Of a stretch of 64,000 nt of DNA, positions 1 to 11,686 are shown piece by piece (the stretch's first letter is position 1; each line of letters opens with the position of its first letter). This DNA comes from Eubacteriales bacterium. GTDB lineage: Bacteria; Bacillota; Clostridia; Saccharofermentanales; DTU023. The notes below the pieces were generated by a model. It had not been told where the DNA came from, searched no databases, and was given only the letters and a program-made list of their open reading frames with translations. The position numbers and the translations under genes were made by a program. The stretch spans positions 74,142 to 138,141 of the forward strand of contig JAUNVU010000001.1 of assembly GCA_030537525.1 (NCBI GenBank), written 5' to 3'.

Positions 1-235
1 TGCCGCTATTAGCACTTTGGCGCAAACGGCAATCAGGACCTGTATAGAAGAACTGAAGTTAGTGGTGGATTATGAGCTAGACAGTGAGTCTGGCAAGATA
101 GTCTTGAAGCTCAAAGACAGACCTAAAATGCAGAGGCAGCTAGAAGATTACCATTTAATTCTCGCCAATACCCTTATTGGCATTAAGATGGCCCAAGAGG
201 CCTATCCAGACTTCATAAAGTGGGAAGTCAAGTAG
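1..235 (+). CDS. prp: Ribosomal-processing cysteine protease Prp, C-terminal part (5' end outside window)
   Basis: The frame is open from base 2, giving 77 residues that begin [11 protein letters not shown] and end at a TAG stop. In the Prp (YsxB) family the catalytic Cys lies directly before an AA(V/I)S segment, so the window seems to start just after that Cys codon. Prp removes the N-terminal extension of ribosomal protein L27 in Bacillota. The gene directly downstream, 10 nt away, is rpmA, whose product carries such an extension. The order (rplU)-prp-rpmA is standard; rplU would lie upstream. The identification rests on the conserved tail and the context. The catalytic His and Cys are not visible here. 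A TTG at 17 is an internal codon, not the start. Confidence 0.85.
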   Translation, partial: AAISTLAQTAIRTCIEELKLVVDYELDSESGKIVLKLKDRPKMQRQLEDYHLILANTLIGIKMAQEAYPDFIKWEVK

Positions 236-245
236 GAGGACCACA

Positions 246-536
246 ATGATGATTTTTAAATTTGATATTCAGCTCTTAGCTAGTAAGAAGGGTGTCGGTT
301 CAACCAAGAACGGCCGTGACTCAGAGTCCAAGCGCTTAGGTGCCAAGCTCGGTGATGGTGAGTACTGCCTCGCAGGCAATATCATCTTCAGACAGCGTGG
401 AACTAAGATTCACCCAGGCAAGAATGTCGGCAAGGGCAAGGACGATACACTCTTTGCTAAGATTGATGGCCGGGTAGCTTATGAGCGTCTGGGTCGTGAC
501 AGAACTCAGGTCAGCGTCTACCCAGTAGCCGAATAG
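246..536 (+). CDS. rpmA: Ribosomal protein L27 with cleavable N-terminal extension
   Basis: This 96-residue protein has the L27 hallmark [15 protein letters not shown] followed by a typical L27 core. L27 reaches towards the peptidyl-transferase centre of the 50S subunit, so its mature N-terminus matters. Residues before ASKKG ([11 protein letters not shown]) form the Bacillota-type extension removed by Prp, with the expected cut after LL at about residue 11. The usual motif ends LQFF, and here it is IQLL, a conservative variant. AGGAGG at 234-239 lies 6 nt before the ATG at 246; a second ATG follows at 249 in the same frame. The gene is coupled to prp upstream, and a terminator follows at 560-589. 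Confidence 0.97.
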   Translation: MMIFKFDIQLLASKKGVGSTKNGRDSESKRLGAKLGDGEYCLAGNIIFRQRGTKIHPGKNVGKGKDDTLFAKIDGRVAYERLGRDRTQVSVYPVAE

Positions 537-559
537 TTACAAGTTCATGCTATTAACTG

Positions 560-2419
<1,860 letters not shown>

Positions 2420-2420
2420 A

Positions 2421-4298
2421 TTAGTCACTGCTGATTTTAAACTGTCCAGTATAAAAATCAAAGTAGCGACCGCGCTTAGCCATTAGCTGGTCGTGAGAGC
2501 CTTCTTCGATGATCTTGCCTTGCTCAATAACGATAATTCTATCTGCCTGTTTGATGGTTGATAGGCGATGGGCGACGACAAGAGCAGTGCGATCTTCAAG
2601 GATTTTTTCTATGGCAGTTTGGATCTTCTTTTCAGTTTCTGTATCAATGGATGAAGTTGCCTCGTCTAGGACGAAGAAACTTGGCTGTCTAATTATTGCT
2701 CGACAGAAAGAGACTAATTGCTTCTCGCCTGTGGAGAGTAAAGAGCCAAATTCACCAACTTCAGAGTTGAATCCCTTACTTCTTTGTTTGATGAAGTCAT
2801 CAGCACCGAGGAAACTCGCTGTTTCTGCCAACTCTTCATCAGTGGCCTCGAGTTTGCCATAGCGGATATTATCGGCAATAGTGCCCGAAAACAGTTGTGG
2901 AGTCTGTAGAACATAGCCTAAATTTTTGTAGATCCAGGCTTTTGGATAATTTCTATAGTCGATGCCGTCAAAGAGAATTTGACCTTCTTGAGGCTCATAG
3001 AAACGGCATGCAAGATTGACAATACTCGATTTACCAGCACCAGTTTCGCCAACTAGAGCAAGGGTTTCACCTGCCTCAATAGTCAAGTTGAAGTTTTCAA
3101 GAATTGGCTCATCTGGCATATAATAGAAACTGACATTCTTAAATTCTATTTTACCCTTAAACTCTGGCCAGGCCTCCTCACCTTCGCCGTCATTGGGACC
3201 AAAGCGCTCCAGAGCTTCGGGAGAATCATCTATTTCTACAGGCGCATCAAAAATATGGAAAATACGCTCAATAGCGGCTTGCGCTGATTGCAGTTCGAGC
3301 ATAGATTCTGCAATGGAGTTCAGTGGCCCCCACAGCCTAATGGTATAAAGTATTAGTGTTGCCAATACACCGATTGTCGCTTCGCCGTTGTTGACCAGTC
3401 TGATACCAACAAGAAGTAATAAGGAAGTGCTGAGTACCGAGAAGGAGCCGATAATAATTTGAAAAAGATAGTTAAGTTTGCTGACTTGAAGGTGTAAGCG
3501 CTTATTGTAGTTATTGAGGAAGCGAAACTCTTCCTCCATACGCTTCTCCAATTTTAATGTTTTTGCAGTTTCTAGTCCCATGATACTTTCGGAGTAGGCT
3601 GCAGTGATGGCAGAATTAATGCGTTTCATCTCCCGCTGCTTGATGAGCATCTTATGCTCGAAGCTCCTAAATAGGACAATGGCAAATGGCATGAAAACTA
3701 AAATGAGCAGGGACAGACGCCAATTCAGTAACAGCATGATAATTGACAAGATGATAACTGTGGAGAGTGACCACATCGCATTGGTTATTTCCCAGGCTAA
3801 TAGCTCTGTGACGTTGGTCACGTCATTAATTAAGCGAGAGAGAAGCCAGCCGACAGCAGTCTTATCGTAATACGAGAAGCTCAGTTTGTTTAATTTGTGG
3901 AAGCCTCGATCTCGTACATTATAGGCAATATCTGATTCCAAAACTCCACCACGTAACATAAATTCACGATCTAGAAAGCTGATAGCAAACACTATGACTA
4001 CGATCGCTAAGCCTATGTACGGCAGCAATTCAATTCTTCCTTCACCGATGACATTGTCAATACAGACGGTGATCAGAAGGGGCATGGCGTTATCCGCTAG
4101 AGAAAGTAGGACCATGATGATTAAAATCTTGATGTAGCGGCTAGGCTTGGCCTTGCCGAGAGCAAAGAAGCGTTGCCAGCTACTGATATTAAAATCCGCT
4201 TGCGCTTTATAATCCTCAACGGTAGACAGCGACTCTAAAAGCTCTTTCTCACGTTCGTTCAGGGCTAATTTTCTCTTATTATTGCTAGTTTCAAACAT
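2421..4298 (-). CDS. Heterodimeric ABC exporter subunit, transmembrane and ATPase domains (canonical Walker B)
   Basis: This 625-residue type IV ABC exporter half has an N-terminal cytosolic segment of about 55 residues, six predicted membrane helices (about 56-340) and a nucleotide-binding domain. Walker A GETGAGKSS lies near 418, the Q-loop LQTPQLF near 470, Walker B FFVLDEATSSID near 540, and the H-loop VAHRLST near 570. The signature is degenerate (LLSTGEKQ instead of LSGGQ), while the catalytic Glu after Walker B is present. Its partner shows the opposite pattern, as in BmrCD/LmrCD/TM287-288-type heterodimers. The substrate is unknown: a drug, lipid or peptide is possible. Its ATG shares an A with the partner's stop at 4298. 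Confidence 0.88.
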   Translation of the reverse strand: MFETSNNKRKLALNEREKELLESLSTVEDYKAQADFNISSWQRFFALGKAKPSRYIKILIIMVLLSLADNAMPLLITVCIDNVIGEGRIELLPYIGLAIVVIVFAISFLDREFMLRGGVLESDIAYNVRDRGFHKLNKLSFSYYDKTAVGWLLSRLINDVTNVTELLAWEITNAMWSLSTVIILSIIMLLLNWRLSLLILVFMPFAIVLFRSFEHKMLIKQREMKRINSAITAAYSESIMGLETAKTLKLEKRMEEEFRFLNNYNKRLHLQVSKLNYLFQIIIGSFSVLSTSLLLLVGIRLVNNGEATIGVLATLILYTIRLWGPLNSIAESMLELQSAQAAIERIFHIFDAPVEIDDSPEALERFGPNDGEGEEAWPEFKGKIEFKNVSFYYMPDEPILENFNLTIEAGETLALVGETGAGKSSIVNLACRFYEPQEGQILFDGIDYRNYPKAWIYKNLGYVLQTPQLFSGTIADNIRYGKLEATDEELAETASFLGADDFIKQRSKGFNSEVGEFGSLLSTGEKQLVSFCRAIIRQPSFFVLDEATSSIDTETEKKIQTAIEKILEDRTALVVAHRLSTIKQADRIIVIEQGKIIEEGSHDQLMAKRGRYFDFYTGQFKISSD

Positions 4299-6079
4299 TA
4301 TTGAGCCTCCTCCCAGTTCATCTGCATTTCATAGATGCGCTTGAATAGGCCGTCTTGTCTCATCAATTCCGAAGGTGTGGCAAAAGCCTCGATTTGTCCA
4401 TGATTCAGGATCAGTATCCTATCGCACTCCATTAAGGTGGAGACGCGATGTGAGACGATAATCGTCGTGAGGTTCTGCTGGCGCTTCTGGAGTTCATTGC
4501 GGATTTGCTTATCTGTCATGGGATCAACAGCTGAAAGAGAGTCGTCAAAGATTAATATCGGACAGCTCCTAATGAGACTTCTGGCAATAGCCAGACGCTG
4601 TTTCTGGCCTCCAGAGAGTGTAACTCCACGCTCCCCAACGAGGGTTTCGTAGCCCTGTTTAAATTGATTAATATCATTGTGCAGTCTCGCTGACTTTGCC
4701 GCTTGTTGGATTTCAGAGTCTACAGCATTGTCAACGGCGATAGCGATGTTCTTCTTAATGCTCCTAGAGAAAATGAAGGATTCTTGCAAAATTAAACCGA
4801 CTTCTTGCCTGAGCTGCTCACGGTCAAGCTCGTCTATAGGGATGTCATCAAAGTAGATAGTGCCACTGTCGGCATCATATATTTTTTGAAGCAGAAGGAG
4901 GAGAGATGATTTTCCGGAGGCAGTAGGACCAAGAATACCGATGTTCTCTCCAGCATTGATCGTGAAGTTGAGGTTTTTCAAGACAGTTTCATCACCATCG
5001 GGATAGCTGAAAGAAACGTTCTCAAAGCGGATATTACCTTTTAAATTCTTCTTTTGTAAATGGCTCTCATCTGCTTCCGCTTGGGCACCTAAGATCTCTT
5101 GAAGACGCTGCCAAGCCACTTTGACTGTACTAGTGGCAGTAATCGCTCTAGCGGCGATTCGCAGAGGCTTGATGACCTTATCAGAATAGAAGATGAAGAG
5201 CAAAAGAGTACCTGGGGTAATTGTTCCTCGATAGGCCATTAAACTGCCGAGGACAAGTATAATGCCAATTTCACCCTGGGTAATAATATCTAGCTCAAAC
5301 CAGAAATTGGCCATCTTGCGAAAGACGTCTAGACCATAGTTATAGAGGTATTGGTTTTTAGTCTTAAACTCTTTATATTCATAATCTTCACGGCCGAAGG
5401 CCTTGACCACGCGAATTCCTGTAATGGTCTCTTGCAGCCTGGCAGAGAGGTCGGCTTCAGCTTCTTCCCAGAGCTCCCAGGCCAGAAATCGTGAACGGTA
5501 GTAGCGAGTTGAAATGACGACAACCAAAGGAGCCAAGGCGAGGGGGATTAGCCCCAAGCGCCAGTCGAAGGAGAGCATGAGGATTGTAGCCATTAAGAGT
5601 GTAGTAACAGTCTGTAGAATGTGCATTATCTGACGATGGAAAAAATGGTTGATCTGTCTAACATCAGAAGTACAGCGCTGAATTAGATCACCCGTATCGA
5701 TCTGCTTGTGCCAGGCGACAGGAAGTAATTGCAGCTGCCTAAATAGAGCATTTCGCAGAGCCTCTGTACCAGTTTGTGCGAAGGTCGCAGCGCAGATATT
5801 TCTGAGATACATAATGCTTGCGCCAATTATGTACCGGATGATCATCAGGAGGCCAGGGATCCACAGTCTAGCAAGAAAGTATTCGCGGCCTAAGTTGTGG
5901 TAGATCTTAAGTAGGAAGCCTGGTAAAGCGGGTTCCTGGCCCAGTAAAACACCATCAACGGTAAAGGCCAGAATCATAGGCACTAGCATAGAAATCATGA
6001 CCCAGATGATAGTTAGGATACAGGCTAATATGAAGAGCCCTCTATATTTACTGTAATAATTTTTAAGTTTAACTTGCAT
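4298..6079 (-). CDS. Heterodimeric ABC exporter subunit, transmembrane and ATPase domains (Asp in place of catalytic Glu)
   Basis: This 593-residue protein has six predicted membrane helices (about 12-310) followed by a nucleotide-binding domain. Walker A GPTASGKSS is near 385, Q-loop LQESFIFS near 435, a canonical LSGGQKQRLAIARS near 488, Walker B ILIFDDSLSAVD near 513 and H-loop VSHRVST near 545. An Asp replaces the catalytic Glu, so its own ATP site should be poorly hydrolytic. The canonical signature would complete the partner's active site. It is the first gene of the minus-strand operon, followed by the second subunit (1-nt overlap) and the DUF4364-like gene. The start has AGGAG about 9 nt upstream. 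Confidence 0.88.
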   Translation of the reverse strand: MQVKLKNYYSKYRGLFILACILTIIWVMISMLVPMILAFTVDGVLLGQEPALPGFLLKIYHNLGREYFLARLWIPGLLMIIRYIIGASIMYLRNICAATFAQTGTEALRNALFRQLQLLPVAWHKQIDTGDLIQRCTSDVRQINHFFHRQIMHILQTVTTLLMATILMLSFDWRLGLIPLALAPLVVVISTRYYRSRFLAWELWEEAEADLSARLQETITGIRVVKAFGREDYEYKEFKTKNQYLYNYGLDVFRKMANFWFELDIITQGEIGIILVLGSLMAYRGTITPGTLLLFIFYSDKVIKPLRIAARAITATSTVKVAWQRLQEILGAQAEADESHLQKKNLKGNIRFENVSFSYPDGDETVLKNLNFTINAGENIGILGPTASGKSSLLLLLQKIYDADSGTIYFDDIPIDELDREQLRQEVGLILQESFIFSRSIKKNIAIAVDNAVDSEIQQAAKSARLHNDINQFKQGYETLVGERGVTLSGGQKQRLAIARSLIRSCPILIFDDSLSAVDPMTDKQIRNELQKRQQNLTTIIVSHRVSTLMECDRILILNHGQIEAFATPSELMRQDGLFKRIYEMQMNWEEAQ

Positions 6080-6125
6080 ACTCTTCTCCTAGCTTACGGT
6101 GAAGAGTATAGAGATTCAAATTGCT

Positions 6126-6158
6126 AGTTTTAGATACTTTTGTACCGTATAGGAAACT
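6126..6158. promoter_or_regulatory. Imperfect dyad in the divergent exporter/CvpA promoter region
   Basis: AGTTTTAGATAC (6126-6137) and GTATAGGAAACT (6147-6158) form an inverted repeat with a 9-nt spacer; 9 of 12 positions are complementary (outer AGTTT/AAACT and inner ATAC/GTAT). It lies between the divergent starts at 6079 and 6217. It could be an operator. No regulator is identified. Confidence 0.3.
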
Positions 6159-6175
6159 GCTTTTCTTTGCTCTTA

Positions 6176-6184
6176 TGCTATAAT
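6176..6184 (+). promoter_or_regulatory. Extended -10 promoter for the CvpA-like gene
   Basis: TGC-TATAAT at 6176-6184 is a perfect extended -10 element. No good -35 box is seen at the right distance, which extended -10 promoters can tolerate. It lies 33 nt before the start at 6217. Confidence 0.5.
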
Positions 6185-6216
6185 TCGAAAATGAGCGGGA
6201 AGGAGTAAAAATAAAA

Positions 6217-6894
6217 ATGATTATGGATTTAAGTCTAATCCTAATTTTGGCATTTTTTATTTACAGGGCCTTTCGGCGCGGTTGGCGCCATCAGACAGCC
6301 CTCTTTTTCAGCTCCATTCTTAGCGCAAGTCTGGCCATGGTGATAACTCCTGCTCTCAACGAAGTAACAGCTGCCTGGCTGAGTAAATTACAGCTTGGGC
6401 AAGCCTTTATAAGCAAGGTTCACGAACTAGAGTTTTCTGGATCTCAAAGTGGTTATCTAAAACTATTTATTGCGCTATTGGGAAAATCTGCAGGCATGGA
6501 CATAGATACCTCCTCCTTGCTTAATGAAAATTTAAAATTAGGGCAATTAAGTAATGCCAGTGGGCTGAATGCGCTTCTCACAAACTATCTTGCAAGCTGC
6601 ATTAGCTTCTTATTGCTCTTCTTCTTCACTCGATTAATTGTCTTATTATTTATCAAAATACTCAGCAGCGGACTTGATAAGGTAGAGGGCTTAGCAATAG
6701 CTAGACGTCTATTTGCAATACCACTGGGAATCATTAATTTCTCAGTCTTCCTCATGATCTTTGCCTTGATTGCTCCAGCTTTAGCGGTGGTCTGGCCACG
6801 CCTATCTACAATGTTTGACAATTCTTTTGCTCTACTTTTGATTTGGCGACTGAAGATCACACCTGCTCTCATGTCCTTAATTTTCACCAAATAA
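6217..6894 (+). CDS. CvpA-like membrane protein
   Basis: This 225-residue, strongly hydrophobic protein has about four predicted membrane helices (near 3-25, 30-50, 110-140 and 155-195). The first helix is followed by YRAFRRGWRHQTALFF, matching the Gly-x-Arg-(K/R)-Gly turn of CvpA family proteins. CvpA-like proteins are small inner-membrane proteins, named after colicin V production and of uncertain function. GGAAGGAG at 6198-6205 supports the ATG at 6217 rather than that at 6223. It has its own promoter and is followed by the groESL control region. The family call is reasonable but not certain. Confidence 0.6.
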   Translation: MIMDLSLILILAFFIYRAFRRGWRHQTALFFSSILSASLAMVITPALNEVTAAWLSKLQLGQAFISKVHELEFSGSQSGYLKLFIALLGKSAGMDIDTSSLLNENLKLGQLSNASGLNALLTNYLASCISFLLLFFFTRLIVLLFIKILSSGLDKVEGLAIARRLFAIPLGIINFSVFLMIFALIAPALAVVWPRLSTMFDNSFALLLIWRLKITPALMSLIFTK

Positions 6895-6934
6895 GCGACT
6901 TCAAAATTCTTCACAATTATGTCACTTCTTTAGC

Positions 6935-6963
6935 TTGACAAGGGTCATAGCTGCCCTTATTCT
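6935..6963 (+). promoter_or_regulatory. groESL promoter
   Basis: The -35 TTGACA (6935-6940) and -10 TATTCT (6958-6963) are 17 bp apart, a sigma-A type promoter. The expected transcription start is near 6970, at the left edge of the CIRCE repeat, the usual layout for HrcA repression. Confidence 0.8.
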
Positions 6964-6970
6964 GTGATAG

Positions 6971-6997
6971 CTAGCACTCTTCGACCAAGAGTGCTAA
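6971..6997. promoter_or_regulatory. CIRCE operator (HrcA binding site)
   Basis: The inverted repeat CTAGCACTC - 9 nt - GAGTGCTAA differs from the CIRCE consensus (TTAGCACTC-N9-GAGTGCTAA) only at the first base. It lies between the promoter and groES. HrcA represses class I heat-shock genes through this element; hrcA itself is not in the window. Confidence 0.96.
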
Positions 6998-7039
6998 AAA
7001 TTCACTGACTTCGTCAGTTATATGATCAGGAGGGTCTAA

Positions 7040-7330
7040 ATGAAAATTAAACCTTTAGCAGATCGCGTAGTAATTAAGATGCTAGAGACAGAAGAAACAA
7101 CCAAGGGTGGCATTGTTCTGCCAACCTCGGCCAAAGAGAAACCACAGGTAGCTGAGATCACGGCTGTTGGTCCAGGTGGTGTAGTAGATGGCAAAGATAT
7201 CATCATGGAAGTTGAAGTTGGCGACCATGTATTAATTTCTAAATATGCTGGCACAGAAGTTAAAATTGATGGCCAGGAATACACAATTCTCAGACAATCC
7301 GACATTTTAGCAATTGTTCAGAAGGACTAG
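7040..7330 (+). CDS. groES: Co-chaperonin GroES
   Basis: This 96-residue protein has the GroES fold motifs: [10 protein letters not shown] at the start, a mobile loop [12 protein letters not shown] at about 17-28 and a dome region VGPGGVV. It forms the heptameric lid on GroEL and is ATP-dependent with it. AGGAGG lies 9 nt before the ATG. It is followed 16 nt later by groEL in a bicistronic operon controlled by CIRCE/HrcA. Confidence 0.98.
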   Translation: MKIKPLADRVVIKMLETEETTKGGIVLPTSAKEKPQVAEITAVGPGGVVDGKDIIMEVEVGDHVLISKYAGTEVKIDGQEYTILRQSDILAIVQKD

Positions 7331-7343
7331 TATAAAGGAGTAG

Positions 7344-8966
<1,623 letters not shown>

Positions 8967-8990
8967 TAAGAGGAGCTCAAACTAGAAAAC

Positions 8991-9024
8991 AGAGCTGTCA
9001 CAAGAATTTGTGGCAGCTCTTTTT
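8991..9024 (+). terminator. Rho-independent terminator after groEL
   Basis: A 12-bp stem (8991-9002 with 9009-9020, one G.U pair) and a 6-nt loop are followed by five Ts at 9020-9024. It ends the groESL operon. Confidence 0.92.
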
Positions 9025-9083
9025 ATACCTAAGGCAATGACTATCAGTTATAATATTTGAAGATAGAAATAGCGAGGTAGAAA

Positions 9084-10232
9084 TTGGCAAATTCAAAGAG
9101 TACATTTGATCGGCTTATGCGGCAGCCTATTTTATTGTTGCTGATGGCTTTGATGGCAATAGCACTTGTCTTGCTCATTGTCTTTTTATGGCAGCTGCCG
9201 AGCTCTCGTGAGTATCAAGCAGACGTCAATAGTGAGGCAATTGATAGATTAGAGAAAGTTTTAAGTTTCTCCTATGATGAGACTAGAAATTTGGAATTAT
9301 CGGAGGAGAGAATCTTAGGTCTGCATGCCGATCACTTCCGTTTTATGAATTTAGATGGGATCGAACTTGGCGAAGAAAACCTTAATCTCAAGGAGCTTGG
9401 CTACAGAAAATTTAATTCTGGCCTGATTTTTGGAGATACTGCCGAAGCTGGTAATAATGTCTACTATTATGAGGCGGATAAGTTATGCTGGTCGAGTCCG
9501 CTTTCTGGTGTCTTTGCTGGTGCTGTGAAAGGCAAGGATGAGATTGCAGTTATCGATAATCCGGATAAGTCATACCCTTCCTTACATCTTCTGCGGCTTA
9601 CTGATGGAAATCGAATTTACAGCTTGAGTTTTGCCGAGTCTGGCTATATCAGCGATGTTCAGTTTACGCCTGACTTTCAGGCCTTGGACGTCCTCTTGAT
9701 CAACACGAAGAAGAATGAGTTGCAGGCGATTATCAAGCGCTATGATTTGCAAGGTGGTCAAATGAGCCAATACACACCTCTCACAAAGGGGCGATTTTAC
9801 CACAGTCTCGCTTACATGGGTTCGAAACTAGTCTTGGCCTCAGATGAAGCGATTTTACTGATTGATCGCGAGGCCGATGAAGCGGAAACTGAATTGAAGT
9901 ATGACGCTGTCTATAAGCTTATATCTAGAAATAATTCTGTTATAGCTTTGGTGCGAAAAGAGGCTGGGAGAGCTCAAGAGCTCGTAGAAATAACGCCTGA
10001 TGCAGGGGAGAAACAATTGCTCAAGCTGGACTCGAGAGTGCAGGTTATCAGCGAGCACAATACTCAACTCTTCATTGCAGCTGGTCGTAGACTCTATATA
10101 TACAATCTTGCCAGAGGTGAGATACAGGCTGAGGTCAAGCTTGGTGATGAGGCAATGGCACTAAGTTTTGGCAGCGATGGTATAGTCTATTTACTGACGG
10201 CGACTGGTGTTCACAAGTTAATTTTGTCCTAG
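9084..10232 (+). CDS. Membrane-anchored protein with repeat, probably propeller-like, extracytoplasmic domain
   Basis: This 382-residue protein starts at TTG with GAGGTAG upstream. Residues 1-12 are polar and basic, 14-37 form one strong membrane helix, and the remainder is soluble and rich in short beta-type blocks (for example YYYEADKLCWSS, SLHLLRLTDG, RLYIYNLARG). This resembles the repeating blades of DUF5711/WD40-like propellers found in clostridial membrane proteins. No catalytic motif is seen. It has a TATAAT -10 at 9049-9054, and the lipid kinase gene follows 12 nt after its stop, so the two are probably cotranscribed. Function unknown; a link to envelope lipid or wall metabolism is only suggested by the neighbour. 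Confidence 0.6.
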   Translation: MANSKSTFDRLMRQPILLLLMALMAIALVLLIVFLWQLPSSREYQADVNSEAIDRLEKVLSFSYDETRNLELSEERILGLHADHFRFMNLDGIELGEENLNLKELGYRKFNSGLIFGDTAEAGNNVYYYEADKLCWSSPLSGVFAGAVKGKDEIAVIDNPDKSYPSLHLLRLTDGNRIYSLSFAESGYISDVQFTPDFQALDVLLINTKKNELQAIIKRYDLQGGQMSQYTPLTKGRFYHSLAYMGSKLVLASDEAILLIDREADEAETELKYDAVYKLISRNNSVIALVRKEAGRAQELVEITPDAGEKQLLKLDSRVQVISEHNTQLFIAAGRRLYIYNLARGEIQAEVKLGDEAMALSFGSDGIVYLLTATGVHKLILS

Positions 10233-10244
10233 TTGGAGTATTAG

Positions 10245-11177
10245 ATGAAAATTAAGGCATTAATTAATCCAAACGCAGGTAGGCTGGGAATGGCCAATAG
10301 TTTAATTCGCGGCTTACAAGATTTTCAAAGGAATGGCTTGATCCGCACTCTTGAAATCATCCAGACCAAGTCGGAGGCTGACGCGAGATTTGAAGTTATA
10401 GGTTCCGATCATGCTGGCTTTGACTGCCTATTAGTAGCAGGTGGTGATGGTACTGTAAACAATGTAGTCAACGGTATTATGGAAGCAGGGCATAAAATTC
10501 CCTTGCTGATCTGTGCAGCAGGAACAGTCAATGACTTTGGCGTTGCCAATTCTCTGCCACAGGATATGCGCGAATTAGAAGAACTTCTAAAAAATCATAC
10601 AGTAATTCCTGTAGATGTCGGAGTCGCCAATGACAGACATTTTTTAAATGTTGCCGCTGGGGGCTTCTTGAGCGAAATTTCCTTCATTACTCCGCGGAAT
10701 ATGAAGATGGTTTTGGGCCAATTTGCCTACTATCTAACGGCAATTTTCAATATACAGCAGATTTTTACACCTTATCGAATTCGCATTCAAGGGGAAGACT
10801 TTGACATTGAAGATGATTTCTTATTCTTTACCTTCGGTAATTGTGAATCGGTAGGTGGATTTAGAAATCTGGTACCAGAGGCCGATGTTCAGGATGGTAA
10901 GTTCGACTTGCTCTGCCTCCGGGGCGACCCAGATTATCTGAAACCCAATATCATCCCGCTATTGATGGATGTTTTAAATGGCGAGCATCTATCACATCCA
11001 GCAATTTTCCATCGCCAGAGCAGTTTTTTACGAATTGAAAGTGAGCGGGAAATTATTGTTGATCTCGACGGAGAGGAAGGTCCGAAACTTCCAGTTAATA
11101 TAGAAGTTAAACCACGAGCACTGAATTTGCTTGTGCCGCGCAGCTCAATACCTGAAAGTAAATTAGAATTAGTATAA
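10245..11177 (+). CDS. Diacylglycerol/lipid kinase family protein (DagK/YegS type)
   Basis: This 310-residue protein begins KIKALINPNAG, the family's first motif, and has the nucleotide-binding loop VAGGDGTVNNVVNG at about 63-76. A later CAAGTVNDFG (about 92-101) matches the conserved G-T-x-N-D-x-(A/G) block. The C-terminal beta domain carries the VDLDGEEG motif near 270-277. Such enzymes phosphorylate diacylglycerol or related lipids at the membrane and in Bacillota recycle DAG from lipoteichoic acid synthesis. The exact substrate cannot be read from sequence. It lies between the membrane-anchored protein and the DtxR-type regulator. Confidence 0.88.
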   Translation: MKIKALINPNAGRLGMANSLIRGLQDFQRNGLIRTLEIIQTKSEADARFEVIGSDHAGFDCLLVAGGDGTVNNVVNGIMEAGHKIPLLICAAGTVNDFGVANSLPQDMRELEELLKNHTVIPVDVGVANDRHFLNVAAGGFLSEISFITPRNMKMVLGQFAYYLTAIFNIQQIFTPYRIRIQGEDFDIEDDFLFFTFGNCESVGGFRNLVPEADVQDGKFDLLCLRGDPDYLKPNIIPLLMDVLNGEHLSHPAIFHRQSSFLRIESEREIIVDLDGEEGPKLPVNIEVKPRALNLLVPRSSIPESKLELV

Positions 11178-11200
11178 GATATGCGAAGGAGGATGTAGAA

Positions 11201-11686
11201 ATGCGTAGACTACAAGAATCTGGTGAAAATTATCTGGAAAACATTCTGATCTTGGAGAAACGTTTAGGAAATGTACGCTCGGTAGACTTGGCTCGGGAAA
11301 TGGGCTTCTCTAAGCCCTCGGTTTCCAGAGCTATCCACCTACTGCAAGACAAAGGCTATCTACAAATGGTAGATGGTGGCTATCTTAAATTAACTGAGGC
11401 TGGGCGAGCGCTAGCAGAAATGATCTATGACCGACATATTTTCTTAACTCAATACCTGATGGGCCTAGGAGTGCCAGAAGAGATTGCTGCTGAGGACGCC
11501 TGTCGTATGGAGCATATAATTTCCGAAGAATCCATAGAGAGATTGCGACAGCATGTGACGTTTTGCACCTTTAAATGTCCAGCTGCGCGCTCCGATCGTC
11601 GCTTCTTCGACTTTAACGTCCAACGCTATATTGAAGAGTCACCAAATCCAGCTGAATTGCTAGTCGAAGCCCAAGACCAAGAGTAG
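11201..11686 (+). CDS. DtxR/MntR family metal-dependent transcriptional regulator
   Basis: This 161-residue protein has an N-terminal winged helix (MRRLQESGENYLENI, then VDLAREMGFSKPSVSRAI at about 27-44 as the HTH) and a DtxR dimerisation/metal domain with the helix AAEDACRMEHIISEESIERL near 98-117. Asp/Cys/Glu/His residues in that helix match metal-ligand positions of the family. An extra CTFKCPAARSDRRF segment follows. It probably senses Fe2+ or Mn2+. GGAGG lies upstream of the ATG. Its stop codon directly abuts that of the convergent ABC-F gene. Confidence 0.88.
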   Translation: MRRLQESGENYLENILILEKRLGNVRSVDLAREMGFSKPSVSRAIHLLQDKGYLQMVDGGYLKLTEAGRALAEMIYDRHIFLTQYLMGLGVPEEIAAEDACRMEHIISEESIERLRQHVTFCTFKCPAARSDRRFFDFNVQRYIEESPNPAELLVEAQDQE

